Shown: positions 23,322 to 30,356 of the stretch, piece after piece
Layout: each line of letters starts with the position of its first letter
Position numbering within the stretch: position 1 is the first letter of the stretch
Source of the DNA: an uncultured Clostridia bacterium
GTDB taxonomy: Bacteria > Bacillota > Clostridia > UBA1381
DNA length: 64,000 nucleotides
Assembly: GCA_934476075.1 (NCBI GenBank)
Contig: CAKSNH010000003.1
Span: forward strand, 92,864-156,863
Direction: 5' to 3'
The notes under the pieces: generated by a model
Database searches by the model: none
Seen by the model: the letters and a program-made list of their open reading frames with translations, nothing else
Told to the model about the DNA's origin: nothing
Translations under genes and position numbers: made by a program

Positions 23322-23452
23322 AAGGGGAGTGTTGTTCCCCTTGCTTATTACTGTTAGAAGATTTTATCAAGTATCAGTAATATAAGACCAATTATTAAGT
23401 CTGCCAACGCATTGATAAGTATTTGTGGTACTTGGTGTTTGGCAGGCTTTTT
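23322..23452 (+). ncRNA. Candidate antisense RNA (antitoxin), cassette 1
   Basis: The predicted transcript of about 130 nt begins after the promoter at 23286-23315. It folds into a GCAAGGGGA/TCCCCTTGC hairpin near its 5' end, runs antisense through most of the toxin-like gene and ends at a terminator formed by CTGCCAA (23401) and TTGGCAG (23439) with six T. This counter-transcribed overlap of the toxin 3' half is the txpA/RatA-type layout. Ends are predictions. Confidence 0.6.
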
Positions 23453-23470
23453 ATGTTTTGGTTTACTCAC
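23354..23470 (-). CDS. Holin-like type I toxin candidate, cassette 1
   Basis: A 38-residue peptide with a lysine/histidine-rich N-terminus (MSKPKHKKPAKHQ) and one hydrophobic span (ILINALADLIIGLILLIL). The GTG start at 23470 lies behind a GGGGGTGAAAA ribosome binding site. It matches in layout the small membrane toxins of type I toxin-antitoxin systems, and paralogous peptides occur at 23948 and 24627. The last is the clearest family member. Toxicity is inferred. Confidence 0.65.
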   Translation of the reverse strand: MSKPKHKKPAKHQVPQILINALADLIIGLILLILDKIF

Positions 23471-23495
23471 CTTTTCACCCCCTCTCTATGATTAT

Positions 23496-23524
23496 ATTAT
23501 AGCATACTATACATAGTATGTCAA
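23496..23524 (-). promoter_or_regulatory. Cassette 1 promoter with 18-bp palindromic operator
   Basis: On the minus strand TTGACA, a 17-base spacer and TATAAT. The spacer and part of the -35 box form the palindrome CATACTATACATAGTATG (23503-23520). A bound dimer or tetramer of the RHH protein would block RNA polymerase. A similar 18-bp palindrome sits at the same place in cassettes 2 and 3. Confidence 0.8.
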
Positions 23525-23607
23525 GGGGTGTATTGAAAAAAATTGATAAAATGTTAAAATATTTATATTGTATTTAGACAGAGTGGGATTGGAGAATAGG
23601 AAGCGAA

Positions 23608-23632
23608 AGAGTAGGCAGTGCCTACTCTTTTT
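23608..23632. terminator. Shared terminator hairpin, copy 2
   Basis: The same AGAGTAGGCA/TGCCTACTCT hairpin as at 22990, with T on the plus side. The stop of RHH2 is in its right arm. Confidence 0.8.
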
Positions 23633-23801
23633 GCGTTTCAAGTAAAGTTATCGCCCGATTTAGAAATTCCGAACGGCTGATATTGTTTGATTTACAGTAT
23701 GCGTCGATGCGGTCGAATAAGTCGGGTTTGATTTGCGTGCTGAAAGAACGATAAGCTTTTTTGTTGTAGTTTGCTTTGACTTGCCAGCTTGTGTTACTCA
23801 T
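23622..23801 (-). CDS. Ribbon-helix-helix regulator, cassette 2 (RHH2)
   Basis: A 59-residue protein starting MSNTSWQVKANYNKKAYRSF. The last 33 residues, from DLFDRIDAYCKSNNISRSEF on, are identical to those of RHH3 at 24199-24393 and the DNA is nearly identical as well, whereas the N-terminal strand that reads DNA (SFSTQI) differs. The ATG at 23801 follows AAAGGAGGTAACCCC. It probably autoregulates the promoter at 24090-24118. Confidence 0.85.
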   Translation of the reverse strand: MSNTSWQVKANYNKKAYRSFSTQIKPDLFDRIDAYCKSNNISRSEFLNRAITLLETQKE

Positions 23802-23805
23802 GGGG

Positions 23806-23889
23806 TTACCTCCTTTTTAAATTATTAATCAGTTGAATTGCATCAAGTATTATTAATACGGACAGCAATATAATAATTATTTCATTCAT
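23806..23889 (-). CDS. Single-span membrane micropeptide, cassette 2
   Basis: A 27-residue peptide starting MNEIIIILLSVLIILDAIQL and ending in KRR. The last codons AAA-like, AGG AGG TAA again form the ribosome binding site of the RHH gene downstream, exactly as in cassette 1. Not similar in sequence to the cassette 1 peptide apart from that end and the single hydrophobic span. Confidence 0.6.
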   Translation of the reverse strand: MNEIIIILLSVLIILDAIQLINNLKRR

Positions 23890-23917
23890 TGACTTTGTGA
23901 AACATTTAATATATAAT
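23889..23917 (+). promoter_or_regulatory. Antisense RNA promoter, cassette 2
   Basis: TTGACT, a 17-base spacer and TATAAT on the plus strand. The -35 box touches the start codon of the cassette 2 micropeptide, the same geometry as in cassette 1. Confidence 0.7.
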
Positions 23918-23923
23918 TATGTG

Positions 23924-24055
23924 GGGGAGAAATTCTCCCCCGTTATACTATTTTTTAAAATTAATTATTGCAGTTATTAAGCCGATAACCTCAATTATTA
24001 ATTTAATGGTTAGAGTGATATTTGTAATTACCCTACGAGTATCACTCTTTTTTTT
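23924..24055 (+). ncRNA. Candidate antisense RNA (antitoxin), cassette 2
   Basis: A predicted RNA of about 130 nt with a 5' hairpin GGGGGAGAAATTCTCCCCC. It runs antisense to the toxin-like gene and ends at AGAGTGATA (24012) paired with TATCACTCT (24040), followed by eight T. The toxin codons themselves encode the terminator arms. Ends are predicted. Confidence 0.65.
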
Positions 24056-24064
24056 ATGTTTCAC
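23948..24064 (-). CDS. Holin-like type I toxin candidate, cassette 2
   Basis: A 38-residue peptide, MKHKKKSDTRRVITNI followed by a hydrophobic span LIIEVIGLITAIINF and two lysines. GTG start at 24064 behind GGGGGTGAGATA. The end GLITAIINF resembles ALITAIKS of the cassette 3 peptide. Same position, length and charge pattern as the cassette 1 peptide. Confidence 0.65.
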   Translation of the reverse strand: MKHKKKSDTRRVITNITLTIKLIIEVIGLITAIINFKK

Positions 24065-24089
24065 TATCTCACCCCCTCTCTATGATTAT

Positions 24090-24118
24090 AGTATACCATA
24101 CTTAATTAAGTATGTCAA
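24090..24118 (-). promoter_or_regulatory. Cassette 2 promoter with perfect 18-bp palindromic operator
   Basis: Minus strand TTGACA, 17-base spacer, TATACT. The palindrome CATACTTAATTAAGTATG (24097-24114) is perfect and overlaps the -35 box and spacer. Confidence 0.8.
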
Positions 24119-24184
24119 GAGGGTTATTGAAAAAAATTGATGAAATGTTAAAATATTTATATAATTAGAGAATAGCAAGGAAAA

Positions 24185-24209
24185 AGAGTAGGCAGTGCCT
24201 ACTCTTTTT
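24185..24209. terminator. Shared terminator hairpin, copy 3
   Basis: AGAGTAGGCA/TGCCTACTCT with T-tracts on both sides (TTTTT on plus, AAAAA before the left arm), so it can work in both directions. The RHH3 stop is in its right arm. Confidence 0.85.
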
Positions 24210-24393
24210 GCGTTTCAAGTAAAGTTATCGCCCGATTTAGAAATTCCGAACGGCTGATATTGTTTGATTTACAGTATGCGTCGATGCGGTCGAATAAATC
24301 GGGTTTGATTTGTACGTTAAATTGTTTATACGTTTTTGAATTGTATTTGTATTTTACCGCCGTTGATGTGTGTGTTGTTCGTTTTTCGCTCAT
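24199..24393 (-). CDS. Ribbon-helix-helix regulator, cassette 3 (RHH3)
   Basis: A 64-residue protein (MSEKRTTHTSTAVKYKYNSK...) with the strand YKQFNVQIKPDLF and helices identical to RHH2 from DLFDRIDAYC to the end. Its N-terminus is longer than in the two paralogues. ATG at 24393, five bases from the stop of the cassette 3 membrane peptide. Probable autorepressor of the promoter at 24772-24800. Confidence 0.85.
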   Translation of the reverse strand: MSEKRTTHTSTAVKYKYNSKTYKQFNVQIKPDLFDRIDAYCKSNNISRSEFLNRAITLLETQKE

Positions 24394-24397
24394 AAAA

Positions 24398-24556
24398 TCA
24401 TATCCTTTGCTTTTTTATAAATTGAAAGATAATCAATATTAACAGCAGTATTGAATTAATAATCACAGTGATTTTGTTCCATACAGTCCAGTTCATAGCT
24501 ACTGCTGTTATGAGATTGACAGCAAGCACAAATGTTAAAAAGATTGATACTTTCAT
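24398..24556 (-). CDS. Membrane micropeptide, cassette 3
   Basis: A 52-residue peptide (MKVSIFLTFVLAVNLITAVA ...) with two hydrophobic segments and a basic end (FIKKQR). It occupies the place of the one-span peptides of cassettes 1 and 2 and ends four bases before the RHH3 start codon. Longer than its counterparts and without the overlapping AGGAGG. Confidence 0.6.
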   Translation of the reverse strand: MKVSIFLTFVLAVNLITAVAMNWTVWNKITVIINSILLLILIIFQFIKKQRI

Positions 24557-24557
24557 A

Positions 24558-24586
24558 TTGACTTTTTGCTGTAATTAAGTTAGAAT
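24558..24586 (+). promoter_or_regulatory. Antisense RNA promoter, cassette 3
   Basis: TTGACT, a 17-base spacer and TAGAAT on the plus strand, two bases from the start codon of the cassette 3 membrane peptide, as in the other cassettes. Confidence 0.65.
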
Positions 24587-24593
24587 AAAGGCA

Positions 24594-24720
24594 GTGAGGG
24601 GAATTTATATTCCCCTCGGCTATTCCTTAGGATTTAATCGCTGTTATCAAAGCTGCTAGTGCAATCACTGCTTGGATAACCAATGATATTTTATCTTTTT
24701 GGGATAGCTTTTTTAATTTG
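24594..24720 (+). ncRNA. Candidate antisense RNA (antitoxin), cassette 3
   Basis: Predicted start after the promoter at 24558-24586, with the 5' hairpin GAGGGGAATTTATATTCCCCTC. It runs antisense to the toxin-like gene. The terminator is not clear; a weak stem ends near the T-rich stretch at about 24710-24725. The 3' end is therefore a guess. Confidence 0.45.
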
Positions 24721-24737
24721 CCTTTTTTCTTACCCAT
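24627..24737 (-). CDS. Holin-like type I toxin, cassette 3
   Basis: A 36-residue peptide with a lysine-rich head (MGKKKGKLKKLSQKDK) and the span ISLVIQAVIALAALITAIKS. This closely follows the pattern of the small proteins annotated as putative holin-like toxins in Firmicutes (QAVIALAALITAI type). Start ATG 24737 behind a GGGGG ribosome binding site at about 11 bases. It anchors the reading of the three cassettes as type I toxin-antitoxin-like units. Confidence 0.75.
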   Translation of the reverse strand: MGKKKGKLKKLSQKDKISLVIQAVIALAALITAIKS

Positions 24738-24771
24738 TAAGCATTTACCCCCTTTCCTAATTTCTATAATT

Positions 24772-24800
24772 ATTATATCATACTATTAGTAGTATGTCAA
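24772..24800 (-). promoter_or_regulatory. Cassette 3 promoter with 18-bp palindromic operator
   Basis: Minus strand TTGACA, 17-base spacer, TATAAT. Operator CATACTATTAGTAGTATG (24779-24796), with the same outer half-sites CATACTA/TAGTATG as cassette 1 and a different centre. Confidence 0.8.
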
Positions 24801-24860
24801 GAGGTTTATTGAAAAAAATTGATAAAATGTTAAAAAATAAAATATCTATCTTGCATAATG

Positions 24861-24977
24861 TTATTCACGGCAGCTGTCATACACCTTTTCCGTATGAATA
24901 CACACAGCCTCTTTAAAACCGTCGTTACCGCAGGTGTTGCCTGCTGCAAATGTATTGCCGCATTTTTTGTCACTCAT
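24861..24977 (-). pseudogene. N-terminal fragment of a conserved clostridial protein at the mobile-region border
   Basis: The frame from the ATG at 24977 (behind GGGAGGTAATATATT) encodes 38 residues ending VCIHTEKVYDSCRE and stop. From memory, a family of conserved clostridial proteins has VCIH..KVYDSCRDKDCLEDLR near its N-terminus and continues for well over 100 residues. Here the match breaks off directly after SCR, and the following bases belong to the cassette array. I infer a host gene truncated by insertion of the prophage/cassette region. The family recall is unverified. Confidence 0.55.
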
Positions 24978-25080
24978 AATATATTACCTCCCAAATTTGA
25001 ACTAATAGGATTTTTTTACATACCCTAATATATAAAGTATGTCATAGATAAAGAATTGTGCAAATAATAATCAATACTGC

Positions 25081-25109
25081 TTGACAATTTTTTCGCCGTA
25101 TACGATAAT
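25081..25109 (+). promoter_or_regulatory. Promoter of the membrane glycosyltransferase gene
   Basis: TTGACA, a 17-base spacer and GATAAT, followed after about 20 bases by the ACGGAGG ribosome binding site. Confidence 0.7.
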
Positions 25110-25134
25110 ATACCTATCAGAACGGAGGATATAT

Positions 25135-26754
25135 ATGAAAAAATCTAAGAAAAATAAATCATCAAAAAAATCTTTTCAGGATAACATTCCCGAAAAAACT
25201 AAATATATCAGCGTACTGCTGCCGATTATAATATTCGCTGTCGGAATACTTGTCAGACTGTTGTTTGTCGGACAATTCCCATGCGGATTTAATCAGGACG
25301 AGGCGTCTGCCGGATATGACGCATTCGCTATACTAAACTACGGCATCGACCGCAACGGTATCCCAAACCCCATACACCTTATCGCATGGGGCAGCGGACA
25401 AAACATAGCCTATTCATGGCTTTGTATGCCGTTTATCGCCATTTTCGGATTGTCGGTATTTTCGGTGCGGCTGCCTATGGCGATTGTCGGGAGCATATCG
25501 GTGGTAATTTTCTATCTGTTTTTGAAAAACGTGTACAACAATGATAAAAAGTACATATATATAGGAACATTCCTGTTTGCAATATTCCCGTGGCACATTA
25601 TGAAAAGCCGATGGGGACTTGAAAGCAATCTGTTCCCCGACCTGATTTTATGGGCAAGCTATTTTATCAGTGTGTTCTGCAAAAACAACAAGTCACGCTA
25701 CCTATACATTGCTTTTGCGATACTCGGATTTTCGGCATACTCATACGGTATAGCTTATTGTTTTCTACCGTTTTTCACGCTCGGACTTTTGGTATATATG
25801 TACGTCACCAAAAAAATCACAATTCCCAAAGCGATAATTTCACTTGTGATTTTAACAGTCATCGCACTGCCGATTATCGTATTTGTGATTATAAACACAT
25901 TTGATTTGCCCGAAATAAACCTAGGTATATTCACAATCCCACGGCTTTACCAAAATCGTCACACCGAAATGGCATCGGTATTTTCCGATAATTTCATAAA
26001 AACAAGTTTGTCCAACTTCATAAACTCGCTGAAAATACTTTTGACGCAGGAGGACGGACTTTCATGGAACTCCATGCGTTTTTACGGAATTACATACGTC
26101 ATAGCCCTGCCGCTGACCCTCTGGGGGATAATACTGTCCTTTTCAAAACCGCACCGCACCAACTGCGATTTATTGGAATATATAATGAATTTCTGGTTTA
26201 TTGCGTCGGTGATACTGCTGTTCGTGGTCACACCGAATATCAACCGCATTAATATCATTATGATACCGATGATGTTTTATACCATAGTCGGTACGGCGGA
26301 GCTTGCGAATATGGCTAAACATCTGAATATATTCGTATATGCGATATTTGCCGTCCTGTTCGTCATGTTTACGGCGACATACTTCACGTCATACCAAAAG
26401 GACATAAAACCGTCCTTCTTTTATGGCTTGGGAGATGCAATATCCGAGGCGGACACAAGCGGTGCAGAGCTTGTATATGTTACCGACAGCGTAAATTCGC
26501 CGTACATATTCTCGCTGTTTTACACCAAAACCGACCCTAATTATTACATCGAAACCGTCGGCTACAATTCACGCTACACCGCCTTTGAGAACATTGCCTC
26601 ATACGGAAAATACATTTTCCGCATTCCCGACGAAATCGACCCCGATGAAGATGCGGTGTATATAACGACCTATTCCGAAACAAGCAGATTTGACAGAGAT
26701 ATATTCGATATTTCCCGAAACGGAATCTTTTTCACTGTATCAAAAAAGCAGTAA
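25135..26754 (+). CDS. Membrane glycosyltransferase of the GT39/ArnT-like (GT-C) type
   Basis: A 539-residue protein with a lysine-rich cytoplasmic head (MKKSKKNKSSKKSF) and about ten to twelve membrane spans. The first outer loop has FNQDEASAGYDAF, with the acidic DE pair expected for the catalytic site of GT-C enzymes, which transfer sugars from polyprenyl-phosphate donors to protein, lipid or wall glycan outside the membrane. The C-terminal 120 residues form an outer soluble domain. ATG 25135 with ACGGAGG at six bases; the upstream TTG in frame is the -35 box. The acceptor is unknown. It is transcribed alone. Confidence 0.8.
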   Translation: MKKSKKNKSSKKSFQDNIPEKTKYISVLLPIIIFAVGILVRLLFVGQFPCGFNQDEASAGYDAFAILNYGIDRNGIPNPIHLIAWGSGQNIAYSWLCMPFIAIFGLSVFSVRLPMAIVGSISVVIFYLFLKNVYNNDKKYIYIGTFLFAIFPWHIMKSRWGLESNLFPDLILWASYFISVFCKNNKSRYLYIAFAILGFSAYSYGIAYCFLPFFTLGLLVYMYVTKKITIPKAIISLVILTVIALPIIVFVIINTFDLPEINLGIFTIPRLYQNRHTEMASVFSDNFIKTSLSNFINSLKILLTQEDGLSWNSMRFYGITYVIALPLTLWGIILSFSKPHRTNCDLLEYIMNFWFIASVILLFVVTPNINRINIIMIPMMFYTIVGTAELANMAKHLNIFVYAIFAVLFVMFTATYFTSYQKDIKPSFFYGLGDAISEADTSGAELVYVTDSVNSPYIFSLFYTKTDPNYYIETVGYNSRYTAFENIASYGKYIFRIPDEIDPDEDAVYITTYSETSRFDRDIFDISRNGIFFTVSKKQ

Positions 26755-26810
26755 AATACACGCCCCGATACCGATATTTTGCAAGTTGACATATAATTTA
26801 AAATAAATGC

Positions 26811-26839
26811 TTGATTTATAAGCATAAATGTATTAAAAT
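26811..26839 (+). promoter_or_regulatory. pgi promoter
   Basis: TTGATT, a 17-base spacer and TAAAAT, about 60 bases before the pgi start codon. Confidence 0.55.
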
Positions 26840-26899
26840 ATATGTATATACACATAGCTTTATTGTATAAATGTAATAAAGTAAAAAGGAGTTTTTACA

Positions 26900-28249
26900 A
26901 TGAGTAATATTAATTTTGACTATTCAAAAGCACTTGGCTTTATCGGTCAGCATGAAATAGATAATATGGCTGAATATGTTAAATCGGCACACGATATGAT
27001 TCACAACAAAACAGGTGCCGGTAATGACTTCTTGGGCTGGGTTGACCTGCCTAACGATTATGACAAGGAAGAATTTGCAAGAATTAAAAAAGCAGCCGAA
27101 AAAATCCGCTCAAATTCCGATGTGCTTATCGTAATCGGTATCGGAGGTTCATACCTTGGTGCAAGAGCGGCTATCGAAATGCTGAGCCACTCTTTCTACA
27201 ACTCACTTGACAAAGACAAGAGAAAGACTCCTGCTATTTTCTTTGCCGGAAATAACATCAGTTCTACATACATGAGCGACTTGCTTGACACTATCGAGGG
27301 GAAGGATATTTCCGTAAATGTAATCTCAAAATCCGGTACTACAACAGAACCTGCGATTGCGTTCAGAATTTTCAAAGAAATCCTTGAAAAGAAGTACGGC
27401 AAGGACGGTGCAAAAGAAAGAATTTTTGCTACAACAGACAAGGCAAGAGGTGCACTTAAATCTCTTGCGGACAAAGAAGGCTATGAAACATTTGTAATCA
27501 GTGACGATGTGGGCGGCAGATATTCTGTACTTACAGCGGTTGGTTTGCTTCCTATCGCAGTTGCCGGTATCGACATTGACGATATGATGAAAGGTGCGGC
27601 TGACGCCTGCAAGCTATACGCTAACCCTAATCTTGCGGAAAACCAATGCTATCAGTATGCCGTTGTAAGAAATCTGCTTAACAGAAAAGGCAAAAACATT
27701 GAAATGATGGTTAATTTTGAACCGGCACTTCACTATTTCGGCGAATGGTGGAAACAGCTTTACGGCGAAAGCGAAGGTAAGGACAACAAGGGTATTTTCC
27801 CTGCTGCCGCTGATTTTTCAAGCGACCTTCACTCAATGGGACAATATATCCAGCAAGGTCTTAGAATATTGTTTGAAACAGCCGTTTTGGTTGAAGAGCC
27901 GAGAGCCGACATCGAAATCAAAGCCAATGATGAAAATGTGGACGGCTTGAACTTCCTAGCCGGAAAAACTATCGACTACGTTAATTCAAAGGCAGCGCAA
28001 GGTACTGCACTTGCTCACACAGACGGCGGTGTGCCTAACCTTGTCGTTAAAGTTAAAAAACTTGACGCTTACACATTCGGCGAAATGGTATACTTCTTTG
28101 AAAAAGCCTGCGGTATCAGCGGATACTTGCTTGGCGTAAATCCGTTCGACCAACCGGGCGTTGAGGCATACAAGAAAAATATGTTTGCACTTTTGGGCAA
28201 ACCGGGCTATGAAAACGAAAAAGCCGCTTTGGAAGAAAGACTTAAATAA
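26900..28249 (+). CDS. pgi: Glucose-6-phosphate isomerase
   Basis: A 449-residue enzyme that interconverts glucose 6-phosphate and fructose 6-phosphate in glycolysis. Signatures are IGIGGSYLGARAAIEM near residue 77, VISKSGTTTEPAIAFR near 140 and the C-terminal FDQPGVEAYKKNMFAL. The length fits the bacterial short type. AAAAGGAG ribosome binding site. Confidence 0.97.
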   Translation: MSNINFDYSKALGFIGQHEIDNMAEYVKSAHDMIHNKTGAGNDFLGWVDLPNDYDKEEFARIKKAAEKIRSNSDVLIVIGIGGSYLGARAAIEMLSHSFYNSLDKDKRKTPAIFFAGNNISSTYMSDLLDTIEGKDISVNVISKSGTTTEPAIAFRIFKEILEKKYGKDGAKERIFATTDKARGALKSLADKEGYETFVISDDVGGRYSVLTAVGLLPIAVAGIDIDDMMKGAADACKLYANPNLAENQCYQYAVVRNLLNRKGKNIEMMVNFEPALHYFGEWWKQLYGESEGKDNKGIFPAAADFSSDLHSMGQYIQQGLRILFETAVLVEEPRADIEIKANDENVDGLNFLAGKTIDYVNSKAAQGTALAHTDGGVPNLVVKVKKLDAYTFGEMVYFFEKACGISGYLLGVNPFDQPGVEAYKKNMFALLGKPGYENEKAALEERLK

Positions 28250-28337
28250 TTCCGAGCGTTTAATTATGAAATATGCGTCATTGCGGTTTCGCAATTTGCT
28301 TATTATAAAAAATATATTTTAAAGGAGGAAGATTAAC

Positions 28338-28748
28338 ATGGTTGAACTTCTTATTGGAAAAAAGGGAACAGGTAAAACAAAAACTTTGCTTGAAAAAGTA
28401 AATAATTCTGCTGCTGTTGCAAACGGCAATGTGGTATTTTTAAGCCCGAATGCGGGTAAGAATATGTATGATATTAAATCATGCGTAAGAGTTGTTGATA
28501 CAACAGAATTCGATATTACATCATATGCTGAATTTTTAGGCTTCCTAAGCGGTATCATCAGCGGTAACTTCGATATTACAAATATCTTTGTTGACAGCAT
28601 TTTCAAAATTGTTGACAACACATTGGAAGGTATGGAAGAATTCCTTGAAAGACTTGACAAAATGAGCAGCAAATTCAATATTTCTTTCGTTATCACAGTA
28701 AGCATTGACGAGGCTGATGCTCCTGAATACATTAAGAAATACATCTAA
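28338..28748 (+). CDS. Small P-loop protein of unknown role
   Basis: A 136-residue protein with a Walker A motif at its very start (IGKKGTGKTKTLLEKV) and a possible Walker B-like strand ITNIFVDSIF near residue 80. It lacks the rest of a full ATPase and is probably a minimal P-loop NTPase domain. An AAAGGAGG ribosome binding site precedes it. It lies between pgi and thrC in the same direction. I know no function. Confidence 0.75.
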   Translation: MVELLIGKKGTGKTKTLLEKVNNSAAVANGNVVFLSPNAGKNMYDIKSCVRVVDTTEFDITSYAEFLGFLSGIISGNFDITNIFVDSIFKIVDNTLEGMEEFLERLDKMSSKFNISFVITVSIDEADAPEYIKKYI

Positions 28749-28807
28749 TGTTTAAAAACTAAAAACTACGCTTATAAACGGCTTGAATATTTTGGAGGTT
28801 AATATAA

Positions 28808-30310
28808 ATGCAGTATCAAAGTACGAGAAATAAGAACATTGCTGTTGACTCTGCCGAGGCAATAAAAACAGGTTTGTCGGCAGAAGGCGGTTTGTTCGTG
28901 CCTATGTCAATCCCTGAGGTTGATATGGAGGATATCGAGCTTTTGGCAGACAAAAGCTATAATGAACGTGCATATTTTGTATTGAGCAAGTATTTGACTG
29001 ACTTTACAGAGGACGAACTTCGTTCGTGTATATCAAACGCATATACAAAAGAAAAATTTGAAACAGAAAATGTCGCACCTGTATACAAATTAAACGACAA
29101 TACATACTTCCTTGAATTGTGGCACGGACCTACTTGTGCATTCAAGGATATGGCATTGCAAATCCTTCCTCATCTTTTGACTACTTCTATGAAAAAGACA
29201 AACGAGGACAAGGAAATTGTTATTTTGGTTGCCACATCGGGCGATACGGGCAAAGCGGCTCTTGAAGGCTTTAAAGATGTAAACGGTACACGAATTATAG
29301 TGTTCTATCCTAACAACGGTGTCAGCGAAATTCAAAAATTGCAGATGGCTACGCAAGAGGGCAACAATGTCAGCGTAGCGGCAGTTTCGGGTAACTTTGA
29401 TGATGCACAAAACGGTGTTAAAAAGATATTTACGGATAATGAGTACAAGGATATGCTTGCAAACAATCATTTCAAGCTTTCTTCGGCTAACTCAATCAAC
29501 TGGGGCAGACTTGTTCCGCAAATCGTTTATTACTTCTCTGCATATGCAGACCTTGTAAAAAGCGGTGAGATTACGGTCGGCGATAAGATAAATGTTGTAG
29601 TTCCGACAGGTAACTTCGGCAACATTCTTGCGGCATACTATGCAAAAAAGATGGGTTTGCCTATCGCAAAACTTATCTGTGCATCTAACGACAACAACGT
29701 TTTGACCGATTTTATCAGAACAGGCGAATATGACAAGAACAGAGATTTCCACGCTACAATATCTCCGTCAATGGATATTTTGATTTCAAGCAACTTGGAG
29801 AGATTTCTATTCGACCTTACAGACAGAGATGATACTGTAATTAATGATTGGATGGGTCAGCTTGCGGCTAACGGAAAGTACAAAGTATCAACTTATGTAA
29901 AGGCTAAAATAGACAATCTGTTCTGGGCAGATTTCTGCACAGAGGCACAAACAAGAGAAACAATCAAAAAGTGCAATGACGAATACGGATATGTGATGGA
30001 TACTCACACAGCCGTTGCAAAGGCAGTTTACGATAAGTACGTTGCCGCAACGGGCGATAAGACAAAGACCGTTATTGCGTCTACCGCAAGTCCGTTCAAG
30101 TTTAATCAGAGCGTTTTGATTGCATTGGACGGTCATCAGGCAGTTGCCGGTAAGGACGAATTCACTTTGCTTGAAGAACTTTCTAAAAAGAGCAATATGA
30201 AAATCCCTGCATCATTGGCAGCACTTAAAGATAAATCGGTTATATTCGACATGGTATTTGAAAAAGACCAAATGAAACAAGCTGTAAGCGATTTCTTAAA
30301 AGTTGAATAA
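28808..30310 (+). CDS. thrC: Threonine synthase
   Basis: A 500-residue PLP enzyme that converts O-phosphohomoserine to threonine. The PLP lysine is in CAFKDMALQILPHL, and ATSGDTGKAALEGFK and VPTGNFGNILAAYYAKKMG are phosphate-binding and active-site segments. The long N-terminal domain (YQSTRNKNIAVDSAEAIKTG) is typical of the class that is not part of a fused thr operon. TTGGAGG ribosome binding site; a terminator follows. Confidence 0.97.
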   Translation: MQYQSTRNKNIAVDSAEAIKTGLSAEGGLFVPMSIPEVDMEDIELLADKSYNERAYFVLSKYLTDFTEDELRSCISNAYTKEKFETENVAPVYKLNDNTYFLELWHGPTCAFKDMALQILPHLLTTSMKKTNEDKEIVILVATSGDTGKAALEGFKDVNGTRIIVFYPNNGVSEIQKLQMATQEGNNVSVAAVSGNFDDAQNGVKKIFTDNEYKDMLANNHFKLSSANSINWGRLVPQIVYYFSAYADLVKSGEITVGDKINVVVPTGNFGNILAAYYAKKMGLPIAKLICASNDNNVLTDFIRTGEYDKNRDFHATISPSMDILISSNLERFLFDLTDRDDTVINDWMGQLAANGKYKVSTYVKAKIDNLFWADFCTEAQTRETIKKCNDEYGYVMDTHTAVAKAVYDKYVAATGDKTKTVIASTASPFKFNQSVLIALDGHQAVAGKDEFTLLEELSKKSNMKIPASLAALKDKSVIFDMVFEKDQMKQAVSDFLKVE

Positions 30311-30321
30311 ATGATTATAAT

Positions 30322-30356
30322 AAGGGTGTTTAGGTTTCTAAGCACCCTTTTGTTTT
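30322..30356 (+). terminator. thrC terminator
   Basis: AAGGGTG and CACCCTT arms with a longer loop, followed by TTTTGTTTT. Repeat element copy C starts in this T-tract. Confidence 0.75.

Noticed and set aside
23919..24140. Plus-strand ORF of 73 codons in cassette 2
   Set aside because: It runs antisense through the toxin-like gene, the antisense RNA terminator and the operator. The opposite-strand genes fit three paralogous cassettes.
24260..24442. Plus-strand ORF opposite RHH3
   Set aside because: It mirrors the RHH3 coding sequence and has no start signals; the RHH family match on the minus strand is clear.
26786..26791. TTGACA at 26786 as the pgi -35 box
   Set aside because: No -10 box lies at 16-18 bases from it; TTGATT-17-TAAAAT at 26811-26839 fits better.
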